Assembly (NCBI GenBank): GCA_900770275.1
Contig: CAAGJS010000118.1
Span: 1-37,815, forward strand
Reading direction: 5' to 3'
Source of the DNA: Erysipelotrichaceae bacterium
Lineage (GTDB): Bacteria > Bacillota_I > Bacilli_A > Erysipelotrichales > Erysipelotrichaceae
Length of the DNA: 37,815 nucleotides
Below are positions 31,301 through 33,329 of this stretch, in pieces. Under the pieces are notes generated by a model that searched no databases, was not told where the DNA came from, and was given only the letters and a program-made list of their open reading frames with translations. Position 1 is the stretch's first letter; the number at the start of each line of letters is the position of its first letter. A program made the position numbers and the translations under genes.

Positions 31301-31499
31301 AGGCAAACATGCGGAAGAAGGAACGGTATCTGCAGACCATGACACGGTTCAGGAAGAAACAGATGCAGTAAGTGATGATATCGCTGTAACAGATACCATC
31401 AGCTTCATCCGGAATCTGATCATGGGCATGTGGTGGATCATTCTTCTTCTGGTCATCCTGGTCGTGTATATGAACCGGCGCCGGTGGATGCGTGATTAA
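3966..31499 (+). CDS. Giant (9177-residue) membrane-anchored filamentous adhesin, LktA-like
   Basis: One intact frame of 27.5 kb. The ATG start has GAGGGGG five bases upstream and is followed by a signal peptide (residues 1-31, cleavage likely after TYA). In order: Ser/Glu/Asp-rich stalk (32-122); beta region with RTX-like GDGADEIYV and DGGSGQDVYRI (260-298); InlB-type beta modules on Ser/Thr linkers (about 805-1580, and again near 2390-2640); helical insert (about 2034-2291); Gly/Thr and Asn/Gln-rich linkers (about 2727-3049); a long field of 55-65-residue beta-helix repeats of the style AVGASVAV...NEALI (to about 6150); basic amphipathic helix (6155-6208); mixed beta region; 63-residue tandem repeats (7770-7925); helical segment (8097-8245); coiled coil (8647-8810); C-terminal transmembrane segment (9151-9169) and tail NRRRWMRD. 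The repeats resemble LktA-family filamentous adhesins of diderm bacteria. There is no LPXTG. I saw only about four cysteines. The role is inferred to be adhesion or a surface filament; the ligand is unknown. Confidence 0.9.
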   Translation: MNSIPQKIRNTAAVMLAALLVFGASQMKTYAQEEPDPANPTTSEVTETTEGSDSGEESVEEESSGTAYFEESITESGENTLSSPEEFFNADSSSEDSENSDSSDDSSEDEDTSNASEETVTENAIQLAISKALESADEDTVELTVTIEEGTYDGDITIHSSDTNVSDPSKFTLYVLAKDSYSEPESGSTIDKSLINADASGNTKFNGSISIDGINVVMAGLYFSMQQSVKVKNSFTKIYGTTENDNVNLELGDGAKVEVLTGDGADEIYVSGSDDANDSHKTADLDGGSGQDVYRIDLSAGSSGDESSNVKIIDSGNDGTLTLTGELKESASVYSDTTGTTTEGGDEVISINADTSKASLGMKDSSDRKVNILTSGIKTFADELTNKKTIKIQDTDLVNRTYQLSSESVLTDYVFAGDYGALKEQGLILEGSGYFTNFIIEKDEFTVGDIQADNINVILRGKKITAEGTITAANVTVEASDSDQGLEIELPSAVSNLSEDGTISAGAMDFTSTAEIKLSETSSITSTGSVVLKATSIMNKALLPFAEGINIINVKISRAVITIAGVIKSALNFIARAFSSITAEADSPTKKLNYIPFAVGVGVNEAGTYVTETASVEAGDVDLSSSAVLNITTTATIGQLPLSIAVSAGTNDSHVNIAGSVTAADSVSARADGTVKLTTYSRQVNPETSADAATNSTSSSGGASSVSSHQYGGFVAVSVGIQDVDASITGSANVRAENGDVLVSSSAVEEIDDQAISANGAESQTANQQTVSGITGLLSALFSSIVVPSASSKISSLRNVVTEKDGYSITSASANNGSIRTNGKAEAGSTVNVVFVPDQDYYIEDAWYTWLPAGSKTFTRGELTYDDEADKFTFVMPTSDVTVYVKFTKDRKTAKYVKYGRYEDNDGLDMGLSELFDESTSGSETTSSSSETSQSAATYTITPYSETAAINGQQVTRGSVLTNNTSAAVGENLNIIVNPSTGYALKDGTLKAIVKNAAGKVINTTYLTKNSGGNYVFTMPAGNVSFEAEFVQSTSSTTGTKKQATRSSSQATGAFAVSYVKNENEAFIDTTGTVHAGRKVSVLAKASTTEKTVADGSGVVGAPGQTISNPGTAVKLTDPTTVDDVFTSEQNYSFDVTGKKTVNGQETKVTNTITFHIPETKNASIQLILPTGGSTKIQLKLSIEQGYKAVNATGAELDAITFLYDRASALGTLQTAKGSLVFKKDSATGYWTAELPTDYYVVVTEANVATNTAASRIATFNLNLFTIAADSHKITRSTTDGYISLSSESANTGDTVTVEAEERAGYNAAVYYVDASTTADTAVTELPAGAVEIKKNASGAYTFEMPGKDVHVRVLYKQKAFHIITSGNVTVDAEYADPGDTIHVTGSTKNQNASGVTVEFGKVSADGTTITANEAGRVTELNFSTATHTFTIPTEWNKADAAGKMIRLSSTTASTDKGFTIVVNNPETGGTVSVKGGVTKADRGDAIILSVITTDKNMTIQESSMKATISTPAQTTNTGTNTGTSTSTATTTTTAPATETVVAVRNSDGTWTLTIPKATGTGAITSGTITLTPVFTTKSSAAAEKSVSLGAAVTVSVVKHVNNAYIKSGTIEAESISVSALSGDSKSRMTMDAQSKAGYSKGNIGIGGAVTVHVVSVKNQAEIAQDAKLTIDGGDLSVRSLSYETIRTTADGTSEEEAGNVGVGAGIAVGVTGIDVTAKVADQTVISSTAENPTIGDVTIDAKHGASETVTAKAGSAGGYSVTPVLAVNVTGSHTEAVLGKAAEGFDLPVSTGTISINAFSLITHTASSNASAAGSSVGFGASPVVSVINDSSEAYAKRKMQAKNISLKATSVSTSTVSSIASARGASSQSAESSSSSGDEQGSADHQANSSIAGATNVAGTTGSTNINPITLNSLTSNRQNAQTAEGNVQIAAAFALAIMRNVSVAAITGDAGSVAADEDLSVVSVNKTDSKVQANGSAVSDDTSIGVAVAINIATYRNEAYIENADITAGDLTVKAVMPKDGSISSTSVEKAQQDKDLEEANAEAAADDSHGTLYNLVHKAIESGLLAAEEAMGLDRIFDEDELKKFNKEIADLVGEITQTAIDTLTTNTGLTELIGGDILTQLKTRFTNFTDTFTKWYEGLGDSVQTELTSVLQKCIINEALNYLKSMVTLNDLSDKTTSLSPSGNGSAATREAHKEALKSSLKNELTKIQTSISDEMKNYLYSMSAGVLEEAMNSLVNVGTLRSFFSGNIAEKLKNNAINAAIKSGKVITDYALKKLSGWANLGVKTTTAGYGHTFDTQAVSGAGGGNIGVAGGVTVAVINGTTRAYILTEGKNVTVNGALIIKADSGHLESTAASAALDGDGEIDENLSVSESDTGITNTGRQYTNASHTAGIQIENSWNGQVSVETEDLNATTRKVTVTLSPDAHYAAGSVAAVFEKYKDAESQQGADGKPDPTRILTPVRSTTNPNQWTFTYSIVDFALNNVIVITGIFIESPATVTTGTVTGGTITVYNPSTPVDTTTSTGNGTTSTGGSASTGTTGTTTNKNPYKATAKASPGNKVMVKITPDATHQIRSTSTLADPAVYYTYTSTSGETNKKVAILTLEDANQNIYAFYMPTDVDAQYAFTVNAVLAAKTAGTGTTANDTATTPEGSSIGVGASFSLLVDHQTVEAYVDGNGTVTADSVSITATGTKEQKTTSVSGTDPINIDTEEGKADVDLDNDEESGSTGTGTGSGTDAGTGSSTGTETGAAEGGAAEGGAAEGEEEEDDSTDHSVDASVSINISNTNIHAYTGENVVFIVTGSPDASDEDLSKEDPEVLSGDFLLYAKETGRTLTQASGFAAGSKTAVGAAVSINIANADTVSEFAGLLNAANGNVFIRSYAYNEDDSKAIATAVGADIERYLNKFNETLNTTSAKVDKVLNGGYEGSKTTNTNNQTAGTVNSQLQQNANSNNQNNAGGTSNPSRDQANNNQPVSRNVLNSQDVTAPSTSGSDSRVGQAQQQGRDTASENTPAQTSTTPSRVRRAAPAAGATEAADAAGQTESRGIQVAAAVGLNITNEKAKTLVKGTIVSSRNAMFTAVNHGNFQTLGTGATMTLAESQFAIAVGVAVSVDRNEAVVEVGSNTNSEIHSSESVSVTADLTQNMDGNYRGLLGAQAIAGSVTGTADAAIAGAFAVLVSKAVTTAEILPYTIISTKEMTLSAQDKTKLAIRAGSISASKGGASVGLGASFAIIYASNKVTAEIGHDADITAETLNVRAVKLRVDKEDYDSVLGLSDLISDSTGAEDSEGTTTEKGVINLNKVEGSDSYTIDITISTDTILNGLTALNFLSSNNYYVEAISGAVSAGGSGKLAAAGSFSMVFWNNQTRALIDDSVRINLTRDLELTAVEDTSARLIAGALSAGTSKVGVGLSLTFLYDENTVESSVGEGAVITVGGSYTQNADTTQDLLSITVAAGATSGTVAVGGNIGLTVLDNTTKAFIGDNTTVHAGNNVTVHAGLNSDMILVAASLAGSKSTAVGGTLHVFVGNSVTSALLGSGVTIIGLNGNAIAGSFTLDAKTYERLISVLGSASASSSAAGAGVISVLIADGKTNAETGSKAIIKTAGDIAITAHADTTFFLINASVGLSSSNAAGATITVNVMDRDVIAGLGASSTAQAGGNVIISADADSFTLLVAFALGAAGSNSFTGVVPVIVASSNIHAYTADSTADAHSVISGENIGINAFEKSRNYYIAGGIAGSGSIAAGATIATAVLENTVTAEAGGFNDLMARAGGTPIVLPGYDSADGKHGIQIHANANDRTYMFVVGASLSGSTAVNGVVSTVVKNNQVHARAREHSTLRSGSSGSSDDSADPDPDAYKAAESIEITATDDAYLLDVAGALSLSGSVGFGATVITLVFKKNVSAENLADLTIADGDILVNAYSRDRVILLGVTFAGSGSAASANGVNTLVFKDSVEAIANGTMKANGTINVHTENRDTFHNIAAAVAGSGAAAGTGVVVVTYFESSAKAYAKAGASLTAAGDVNIQAVSYELVNSDAAGLSGSGTAAVGGTVVVAVTKITTAAYTENGVTLKSITGNVNVTADDDFDLIGIVVTIAASGTAGIGISVLATVSYNTIYAVLGTNNTVNAAGNVTVSARSDRKVQGYTATVSVGGAAAGIAANVMVISVGSLLNKDSSNAIYQTSNDGGSVHPQNDVNRGFTASGSRVSGDRPDDLDILLGKPSAGDTRTSDYDTVKSSAGFNGNDNSYGQEEGISESNGSKANDPENGTVNTGSLNDETYDETADSVRISQNGAVVHGVTLKDSTSAAISTGTVVIAGGNIDVLAADRLSTYAVAGTIAAGSVGVGAGVSVVLLNSSVNAVVQEGASLTAEGTVTVKAVSGAVDAEKADLSSESGKSAMNGVDNVNSGAVNSTVSDQMSDQNPDAAKSTASIFVIGVVGGFGMAGVGVTAGTLIMTAQANALLNGNVTRAAAITVESSFEYGIILTGVVSLSGGVVGVSGTFGFTYFEGNEMAGIGSAASLRNIAGTIRVRTGGKTNIWAAAGAAAAGAGGVSVPIAAAINRTRGEAFIGQGVTISNSPNAAIVMDSNLEANANAAVIAISAGAVGVGVSAAVAINRPTLLTYIGISPVAGGNTDTFTAASSKGSIEAQSVTITNTITGATNVYGLGLAAGAVAVNGSVAIGLGRAIGYAAVNQADLTLSGALKIQAFMDGDVTVTDLTVVGGAVAVGASVAVAQLKTVNEALIDMTGSSIEASNIEVNAGTEDKPYDSQALVTVVTGSAGAVTGALNIAIALASAENRAIIRGATETGTASLKTAGALNVTANGRAKSYAVIVNGYAGALAINVSVAVSTITAVQEALIDTSVNDVIEAGSLNVTSYQNQADTKNPGFIIKIAKKLKDLGEEKTLSITPTTMADAFIFSAGVSAISISASVAFAKADATSRAKAAAGNLTILPGNNAGVNVINNAASLSYATTMALDASLISVGLMGTVSIAAGTFEAILNTNGTIHTGNANVLVQNIFTSISEARTTPALGGVDLKLASGKANVSYSKATTNANTGIGGNGRIDAGTGSVSVKADANVYSHAVVEHPAFSLNGFGIAVDAVIADAAIVMRTYADAAAIKAASFSLVSDFNKSGSEAALAEFGAQSKASGNLTLVGGSSNVASAAVSAENRAEVRNASFDLTGSFTVENHSTSIAKAWLSRKNLTIGGMTLGINVMRAVAGGTFTTDVATAGIIALDVNVITEYTSKADAFTSQAGMGISGNLVNGEVNVANAQVTSNAGAILGGNGIVTVTGAVNVKAAGTAAAYAANESAGIDLSGIRVAVNDIRAIQNAVQHAAVNDLEIHAAGVTVTSILNDQDGIYGALATPNDEKLVSVTLVGGEVNNVVAEANATADAGVNNASLYVTGNINVSTKARSIAKAQKGGTSVSFSLVGIGVLVMKADASGNFASFINSARTIEAGGAVSVTNTYTSDAYAMSMQPENGVSINLVSGQVNYAEAKSTTIASSYIAADDLYAAGDINVKATGKLTAKAEVRQASFNVSVARIAGSYVNAEISGSQSAYISGANGGSDGIRSDGAINVLSILDGSSVYALGGPSGSSTNISIVNADANYLDAKAHFINKAYISDAIVTAAGAITVKASADNITVESHADAPDFSIGIASANAVITRTDLYNDVEAFISGNSVVTGQDVSVLAVNHATVTSFGAAPLLSITIANGESVVVTATAGQTAANTTKAYIGSGSKVYAIGLSDSDDVVVNADAKLTMSAETTAASSISAVSLGAFHLKNLVGATDTQAYISGTVGSYNDILVVAIDVVDTSTAVTTKNVSLASAGVSTTENQVTQNVRVEAGSGASMDAIRNISFLASSSANATASINSDSTGLGTLNVVKAINSYTRTTRAVVGDLVKMNARYGNLSFIARAADSKISSDSEGYSGSAIAGKGPESYITYRGTTEVTIGSGSDIEAVYGDVEVGAYASTVLSSSAVRDAAQIAGSNTSYAKIDAIEKVLVKIADQAAEKTRIVGQNTSIAAEITKQEFSAVTSSIVRAAGSYTRATSQIFAANTMDVVIGNAYVGGTNNLSITALAENLRHNSQSYAEIIGFTGKVYATSTDNTTNEANINVTFSADLAGPDISITADAPEDTSNTYTRNANAVANTIVHKVWTKVKTVIEKVVNKLCKIPLIGKLIKKIVKKIVQWVDKLVEVVFYSDAESDPKLTLKNSGKVTLNGAIHSGGGEAGIYIEIGGEDGAVTAGDVYTSGMPEALSNPADFIAIDNAARTITINRLMNTDAGSFRVTAGIGNILGQYRLYSNNALPNVVITNSTSYKLILKNVVMVNAAAPVPSVNLSADNGTDTSSYIYGLEKPSLTVTSGSDTAKGGDLEFGFSDTQIETDLGEGKLTIRLNGGKLTSAQAYRADGSMDESKSAFVAANQIDIDAGSIGNGKKDPFRLYVFDVEGYSGNANVIAIAESRASLGLHADQDLGVSLTYVKLVNKDAKGNNVSDAQLDSKLTLEEIIAGGTNFIEVNSPLELVVTRSSEGDSENAVPRSAMVLVRVSGETGTSDRMIQTEVEGKKYYLTEDGRLYSGSSYSFDAAAYGMDDAGYTTYQMPDGSVVVTRKDDGRFVSVIRDSFADDADGYDLSDVSYTRDANGNLTITFTETGSGSVLKSVVIKDGKAYMSILKDGVQSYISVVDGTGKWVLPNGITVYFKQALFDAKGNPVDYTVLHTETIDGTTTIWVLLESLTQNSDTIYHVAKLTSNESGDRTFVEGYTYNLASFISRTVKLSSTETEAKKKLAEVSVNAKNLNQKLEENANSETRVSGDEVLRSYLGSGYSTLLKGITDDYSVEFSLVFKASELKTTQDEEGNEIASYLTAWTLNIVLKKGGSVIASKKELSGSFESSTAYAIKETRATLTAAGTDAQPQISGYAESADSSGMYVYSDERGLVYYSEKDFNGVKVGTGTALTKTDEDGKIWMDTAGNYFLVENDTVKKLALNAAGGYSKTDDRTITFQNSSGQTTYSMVLGKVYAVYLDDAGVLQIRSVAIELSEENLKNQNGNQKITVSTEMKQQVDAYGQLMYSRQVMTIGTLVGRFIKKVSATGLDVDFGRALRDTLSGIQGVTIDTEYGWITFGSDDEAVIAKVQSALAGYSSLFITPFYTSYNRDNETGAYQYLYMYDPNSSPVYTIGTEVTDSQGRIKVLVQQNGENIVSPGADPKFVGLFKTFPPKWFMIGEDSTLYVTSDQLLELNQYGGSMNAFDLRRDMSLTFRKMMEYPKNTVTVSPAGTTGAIVTFVNSGGTYELMKDTKGRWIIDQYRRLVISDSGEFKAGTILYVNDADDVDAWLQPEFDSKGSVVFYTFRIYREGTHQGSDQEVYTEYASSTEKMTVTLSANDPVYFEQIGDNLYTSVFGLHDTDSQYDYDNALYFTKNGEVLDYAVKTVQEYGYAPDIVKKEVQRLIAVSDDSYTGHREAGFTLSNAIGQFLLGIIPDISNRDIPESYKEAMFIFEDGTTVDSKLNLSTIQQNTIRSYRNVAGSPEQKVLAVQMNQVGGEQVLVSVNNTGEGVITVSGNTDDALIQSNQLVLISRGNVEYGAKDNPLNVTGYTPGGIVSIVFCESVEEDTDGAYVPQGNYTGKAYLQADTNVMMHQSTFAGKALVRLAINNGSLLGRLIKLMENADIEVKLKNDQADGHVIEFTDVDGNPLTLEDNAKLSILADYVESASVENLKILDSAAMNLSITEAGNISFLNSLNVTGGTLKADTKSGNINSCDTKAINGTVSVTTSNGYVSAGNITSNNSTVTVTGTETMKTGILEALGNGTITLKTDNDSVETKDIKAVNGTVSITTENSHVSTGNITSNNSTVTVTGTEMMKAGILEALGNGTITLKTVNDSVETGEIKATNGTVSITTENGSVSTGNITSDNSTVTLATGNGAMTVGTVEASGTGSVSLAASHGLIRMGSVKLLDSAKLNVTGTDVDVKMVSAEAAAGAALEITTKENSIYSGTLFVENGITSEGRLALNLSGGLKKADSVTNDVVLKLGRDAYRKGTVLSMDGDLGEEGREIVIDVLDVDGKLFRIEKVHSVFIKGVENYALADDYASDDKEVEVETSTDVEEVVKRIQEALETELTAEEKEREETETGEETGEETKPTLSEQILKLFDEDDVLKQLMNDAAEDKDAETALNEYLKREVTEFFNNGNSEKVNALLAIYESLLTEEEKAARAEELRKQLNQKLEDGMPTRTPDEAKEMNVEIGSSDGEVNIHNYGDITVTQETGDLTVGLIETNGDPGSTHNGTPVATGDVTLKSLAGRIVGSNGREIHVLAEEIRMSAAKSVLGMRINEAAKDYVISGELKDEEILGPVVEAKTDVTTDESGAETETTVYVITYQAKAFADYSGTFVFRENDGTLVDVKAVDGDAEIHEVSGDLGLAHINASGNAKAETKDTIFDARAENDEAVNLSAGNDAVMKAEEGTIGTLAKRIAVKVGGALTADAAGDIFLHAEDSLKTNVSTRTGMIYVDAEKDLTIGSADAELRLKEVNAQGNLTVNSDGNVVIYTAKSGKAMTLNAAGSIQRSEANDEAAVTAESLAMTAGGDIGSREKMFTIDLGDKGELNLTAKEAYIREVSGSVTLEKAVTAGTLVLIVPEALLDGNGSERDEAAKAQIAISEAEAAKTETETAAEVYRTLVTEPAKKAMEEANEKRQAAAEAAETSRQKNDALQEALKKAEEDLQNALVEELAEKQQALEQAQKLVEAAAKELDERTAELAAAEAKFAEAEEKYNNIKAEQDRRDAIVKEKAEALAEAIAKRDAIATSEETVRAGGDVEVQAGSVGKDGHGLSASVDGVTSVTAAGDVYLTSGGTLTLGSVTGKNISLSADGGIHDQADAEGPAVQGEKLVLVSKNGDLGLADNHLNIAAETLTADARNIYIVNDKSLTADGIYTHGNDGNGGDVQLTVNGDLSSTEDGVISGSDVNLKASGNIGTGDTPVKVDADTLSAEANGSIDMHVISLNTAIDGMRGNSIHLIVDGNITGSGIRTHDLTVNAQGNIGNETEPFSYYASGKVLLTSVFGSVMGVNGYRAPTPQEVAKKIVNAFTMLEDEMMNLEDSLKSTIRRITETETEGKHAEEGTVSADHDTVQEETDAVSDDIAVTDTISFIRNLIMGMWWIILLLVILVVYMNRRRWMRD
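4743..4860 (+). other. RTX-like Gly/Asp motifs in the giant protein
   Basis: Residues 260-298 carry two nonapeptide-like motifs, TGDGADEIYV and DGGSGQDVYRI, followed by DSGNDGTLTL. The GGxGxDxxx style binds calcium in RTX proteins, and the same style occurs near the N-terminus of other giant beta-strand-repeat proteins. Only two units are clear, so calcium binding is a suggestion. Confidence 0.5.
6378..8700 (+). other. Cluster of InlB-type beta repeat modules
   Basis: At least four modules of about 80-100 residues end in the pattern FTFVMPTSDVTVYVKF, YVFTMPAGNVSFEAEF or YTFEMPGKDVHVRVLY. This F-x-MP-x-x-x-V pattern is that of the bacterial InlB-B/Flg_new-like repeat family. Ser/Thr-only linkers separate them (for example near 6720-6780 and 8505-8580). 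They interrupt the beta-helix blades, which resume on both sides. Two more divergent modules lie near 11150-11880. Confidence 0.6.
10065..10836 (+). other. Alpha-helical insert in the beta-helix field
   Basis: Residues about 2034-2291 switch from beta repeats to charged amphipathic helices (LEEANAEAAADD, AIESGLLAAEEAMGLD, LKSSLKNELTKIQ), then return to GNIGVAGGVTVAVING-type blades. It includes one of the few cysteines (LQKCIINEAL). It reads as a separate domain projecting from the filament. I do not recognise a family. Confidence 0.55.
12222..12266 (+). repeat. Three tandem 15-bp in-frame repeats
   Basis: The unit GGTGCAGCAGAAGGC occurs three times head to tail (12222, 12237, 12252), with one change at the last base of the third copy. 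It encodes GAAEG repeats inside a Gly/Thr/Glu linker. Because the unit is a multiple of three, copy-number change would alter linker length without breaking the frame. Confidence 0.95.
12744..13110 (+). other. Asn/Gln-rich linker with a dibasic motif
   Basis: Residues about 2927-3049 are dominated by Asn, Gln, Ser and Thr and lack beta-repeat character. The segment ends with SRVRRAAPAAG, a cluster of arginines that stands out in an Arg-poor acidic protein. It separates the N-terminal mosaic from the main repeat field. Confidence 0.6.
13110..22427 (+). other. Main LktA-like beta-helix repeat field
   Basis: About 3100 residues of recurring blades. The first half (to about 18.6 kb) has roughly two dozen units of 55-65 residues. 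Each combines a small-residue hairpin (for example GSVGVGAGVSVVLL or GGAVAVGASVAVAQL) with a polar half ending in an A-x-G-x-V-x-V-x-A strand. The second half (about 18.6-21.5 kb) uses a longer unit with LVGGEVNNVVAEANA-type strands. This is the hallmark architecture of LktA-family filamentous adhesins. DNA copies are diverged, so this is old expansion. Confidence 0.65.
22428..22589 (+). other. Lysine-rich amphipathic helix
   Basis: Residues 6155-6208 contain KVKTVIEKVVNKLCKIPL and then IGKLIKKIVKKIVQWVDKL. Lys pairs alternate with Ile/Val/Leu in a helical pattern, strongly cationic and amphipathic like membrane-active peptides. It marks the boundary between the repeat field and the C-terminal third. 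A weaker relative (residues 540-593, VIKSALNFIARAF) lies near the N-terminus at about 5583-5745. Confidence 0.7.
27273..27740 (+). repeat. 189-bp (63-residue) tandem repeats, about 2.5 copies
   Basis: Units start at 27273, 27462 and 27651, exactly 189 bases apart, each beginning NGTVS(V/I)TT. Shared words include GNITSNNSTVTVTGTE and GILEALGNGTITLK. The third unit diverges after its first 30 residues, and a degenerate unit precedes the first. High DNA similarity between the first two units points to recent duplication, unlike the rest of the gene. Confidence 0.92.
29904..30393 (+). other. Coiled coil near the C-terminus of the giant protein
   Basis: Residues 8647-8810 are rich in Ala, Glu, Lys and Gln with heptad-like spacing (LQEALKKAEEDLQNALVEEL, EQAQKLVEAAAKELDERTAE) and few glycines. 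It lies between beta segments, about 340 residues before the membrane anchor. It could act as a stalk, spacer or oligomerisation element. Confidence 0.75.
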
Positions 31500-31534
31500 C
31501 CGAACGACGGTAATATTCATCAAACGAAGTAAAC

Positions 31535-31573
31535 TTAGCAGAGGAACGGAATGTTCCTCTGCTAAACTGTTTT
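31535..31573 (+). terminator. 13-bp hairpin after the giant gene (terminator or attenuator)
   Basis: A perfect 13-bp stem TTAGCAGAGGAAC/GTTCCTCTGCTAA with loop GGAAT starts 36 bases after the stop codon. The tract after it is weak (ACTGTTTTC), and only 25 bases remain before the next start codon. It may terminate fully, or let some transcripts run into the TPR gene. Confidence 0.75.
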
Positions 31574-31598
31574 CAGGGAAAAATACAACAACACATAT

Positions 31599-32657
31599 AT
31601 GACAGATAAAACAGAAAAGACGAAAAAATCTCCCTTTAACAAGCTCTGGGTACGGGTGTTGACCGGTGTGCTTGCGGCGGTGCTGCTGGCGGTGACGCTG
31701 ACCTATTATTTCTATGAGAAGCGGATTGCGGACATCACCGGTACAGCGGTACAGCTGGTATCTGAAGAAGAATCGGATAAATCGGACAATCAGACCGTGC
31801 TGCGGGCGGCGCCTGTTTCCTACAGTACCGACTCGTTTCTGAAGGCGATGTATGGAGATCTTTTGAAGGACCCGGATGGTCTTTATAATGCGGCGGTTTC
31901 GAGCATCAATTCCGGCGACTACGACGGAGCAGAGAAGTATATCGAACTATTGAAGCCCTACTATGGCAATGATGCGGATACGATGGCTGTTTTGAATGGG
32001 ACGCTGGCGGAGCTGTATTATTCGACCAGTAACTATGAATTGTGTGCCCAACGCTGTCAGGAGGTGCTGGATGCGGGAAAAGATTCCGGCGGCTCCTATC
32101 AGTTTCTGCTTGGCGCAGCACAGTTACAGGCCGGAAAGTATGAAGAAGCCGTTGCGGCACTGACTGAAGCTGAAAATACAGGCTTTGATTCAGAAAGCTG
32201 CGAGGCGCAGATGGCAATTGCCGAATACTATCGCGGCAACTATGAAGCGGTCCTTGAACATGCAGGGAAGATTTCGCAGACGGTGGATAACGGTGCCAGT
32301 GACAATCAGCTGTCCGTCTTCTATGTGTCGGCACTGAGCCTTCTGCAGTTAGGCCGCTACGACGAAAGCATCACGATGTTCGATCAGCTCAAGTCGCTGC
32401 GCAGTGACCCGGATGATGCGTACTATCAGGGTGTTGCCTATCTGATGAGTCAGAACTATCAAAAGGCGGAGGATGACTTTGCAAAGGCAATTGAACTTGG
32501 TATGAGCGGATCCTCCATTCATTACTACTATGGCGTCAGTGCCTACGCGAACGGTAATAAAGATACGGCGAAGGAACAGCTTCAGATCGTTGTCGATAAT
32601 GGCGATGATGCAGAGCTGTCCGCCTCGGCACAGACGCTGCTGAAGGAAATTGGCTGA
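31599..32657 (+). CDS. Membrane-anchored extracytoplasmic TPR protein
   Basis: A 352-residue protein. A short basic N-terminus (KTEKTKKSPFNKLW) is followed by one transmembrane segment at about residues 19-39, then an acidic linker and about seven TPR-like helical pairs from residue 90 to the end (for example AAVSSINSGDYDGAEKYI, LLGAAQLQAGKYEEAVAALT and GVAYLMSQNYQKAEDDF). The positive-inside rule puts the TPR part outside the membrane. TPR domains bind proteins or peptides; the partner is not shown by the sequence, but the giant surface protein upstream is the obvious candidate. The ribosome binding site is weak (AGGG about 20 bases upstream), so translation may be inefficient or the start may differ. 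It ends 32 bases before the TetR gene, so co-transcription is likely. Confidence 0.85.
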   Translation: MTDKTEKTKKSPFNKLWVRVLTGVLAAVLLAVTLTYYFYEKRIADITGTAVQLVSEEESDKSDNQTVLRAAPVSYSTDSFLKAMYGDLLKDPDGLYNAAVSSINSGDYDGAEKYIELLKPYYGNDADTMAVLNGTLAELYYSTSNYELCAQRCQEVLDAGKDSGGSYQFLLGAAQLQAGKYEEAVAALTEAENTGFDSESCEAQMAIAEYYRGNYEAVLEHAGKISQTVDNGASDNQLSVFYVSALSLLQLGRYDESITMFDQLKSLRSDPDDAYYQGVAYLMSQNYQKAEDDFAKAIELGMSGSSIHYYYGVSAYANGNKDTAKEQLQIVVDNGDDAELSASAQTLLKEIG

Positions 32658-32689
32658 TTGAAAGACGAATACAGGCAGGCACGCACTCA

Positions 32690-33271
32690 ATGAAGAACGA
32701 AGAAATATCGGAAGCGACGAAAAGGATGATGGCCGCATCCCTGAAGAAGTTCATGAAGAAGAAGGACTTCGACAAGATTACGGTCAAGGAAATCATCGAG
32801 GACTGCAATATTTCGCGGCCTACCTTTTACTATCATTTCGCAGATATCTATGAACTGATGCAGTGGATGTTCCGGACGGAAATGATCGATCTTCTTAAAG
32901 AGAGCGACAACGTTCTGACCTGGGATGAGGGCATCCTTCTGTTGTTGAATTATGTCGAAGATAACAGGGAAGTATGCCTGTGTGCGTATCGCAGCGTCGG
33001 CTACGATGTTCTGAAACGTATGTTCTTTGAGAGTACGCGGAAGATGCTCAGAAGATTCATTGATAACCTCAATGAGGAAGTCAATGCGGATCCTGCGGAT
33101 GTAGAGTTCATTACGGACTTCTATACGCAGGCATTTGCCGGATGCCTGCTTTCCTGGATACAGGGCGGGATGAAACAGACACCGGATGAGCTGATTCATC
33201 GCCTCGATATTGCGGTTCATGGCAGTATTGCGGCCGCGCTCAAACGCAGTGCAGACTGCAATAAACAATGA
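32690..33271 (+). CDS. TetR/AcrR-family transcriptional regulator
   Basis: 193 residues, a normal length for the family. The N-terminal helix-turn-helix spans about residues 28-50 (ITVKEIIEDCNISRPTFYYH), ending in the characteristic FYYHF. The C-terminal part is a helical ligand-binding region with a late small-residue helix (FAGCLLSWIQGGMK), as in TetR_C_8-like members. The start is ATG with a loose purine-rich site (AGGCAGG) upstream. It follows the TPR gene by 32 bases and ends in a strong terminator, before the oleate hydratase pair. It may regulate itself, the TPR gene or the hydratase genes; the ligand is unknown, and a fatty acid would fit the neighbours. Confidence 0.9.
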   Translation: MKNEEISEATKRMMAASLKKFMKKKDFDKITVKEIIEDCNISRPTFYYHFADIYELMQWMFRTEMIDLLKESDNVLTWDEGILLLLNYVEDNREVCLCAYRSVGYDVLKRMFFESTRKMLRRFIDNLNEEVNADPADVEFITDFYTQAFAGCLLSWIQGGMKQTPDELIHRLDIAVHGSIAAALKRSADCNKQ

Positions 33272-33285
33272 TTCCATACAGATTG

Positions 33286-33323
33286 CGCCTGTGTGTAAGA
33301 CATCTTACACGCGGGCGTTTTTT
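33286..33323 (+). terminator. Strong Rho-independent terminator after the TetR gene
   Basis: A 14-bp stem (33286-33299 with 33304-33317, two G-U pairs, loop ACAT) is followed by TTTTTT. It separates the TPR-TetR unit from the oleate hydratase unit. Confidence 0.93.
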
Positions 33324-33329
33324 GAATGT

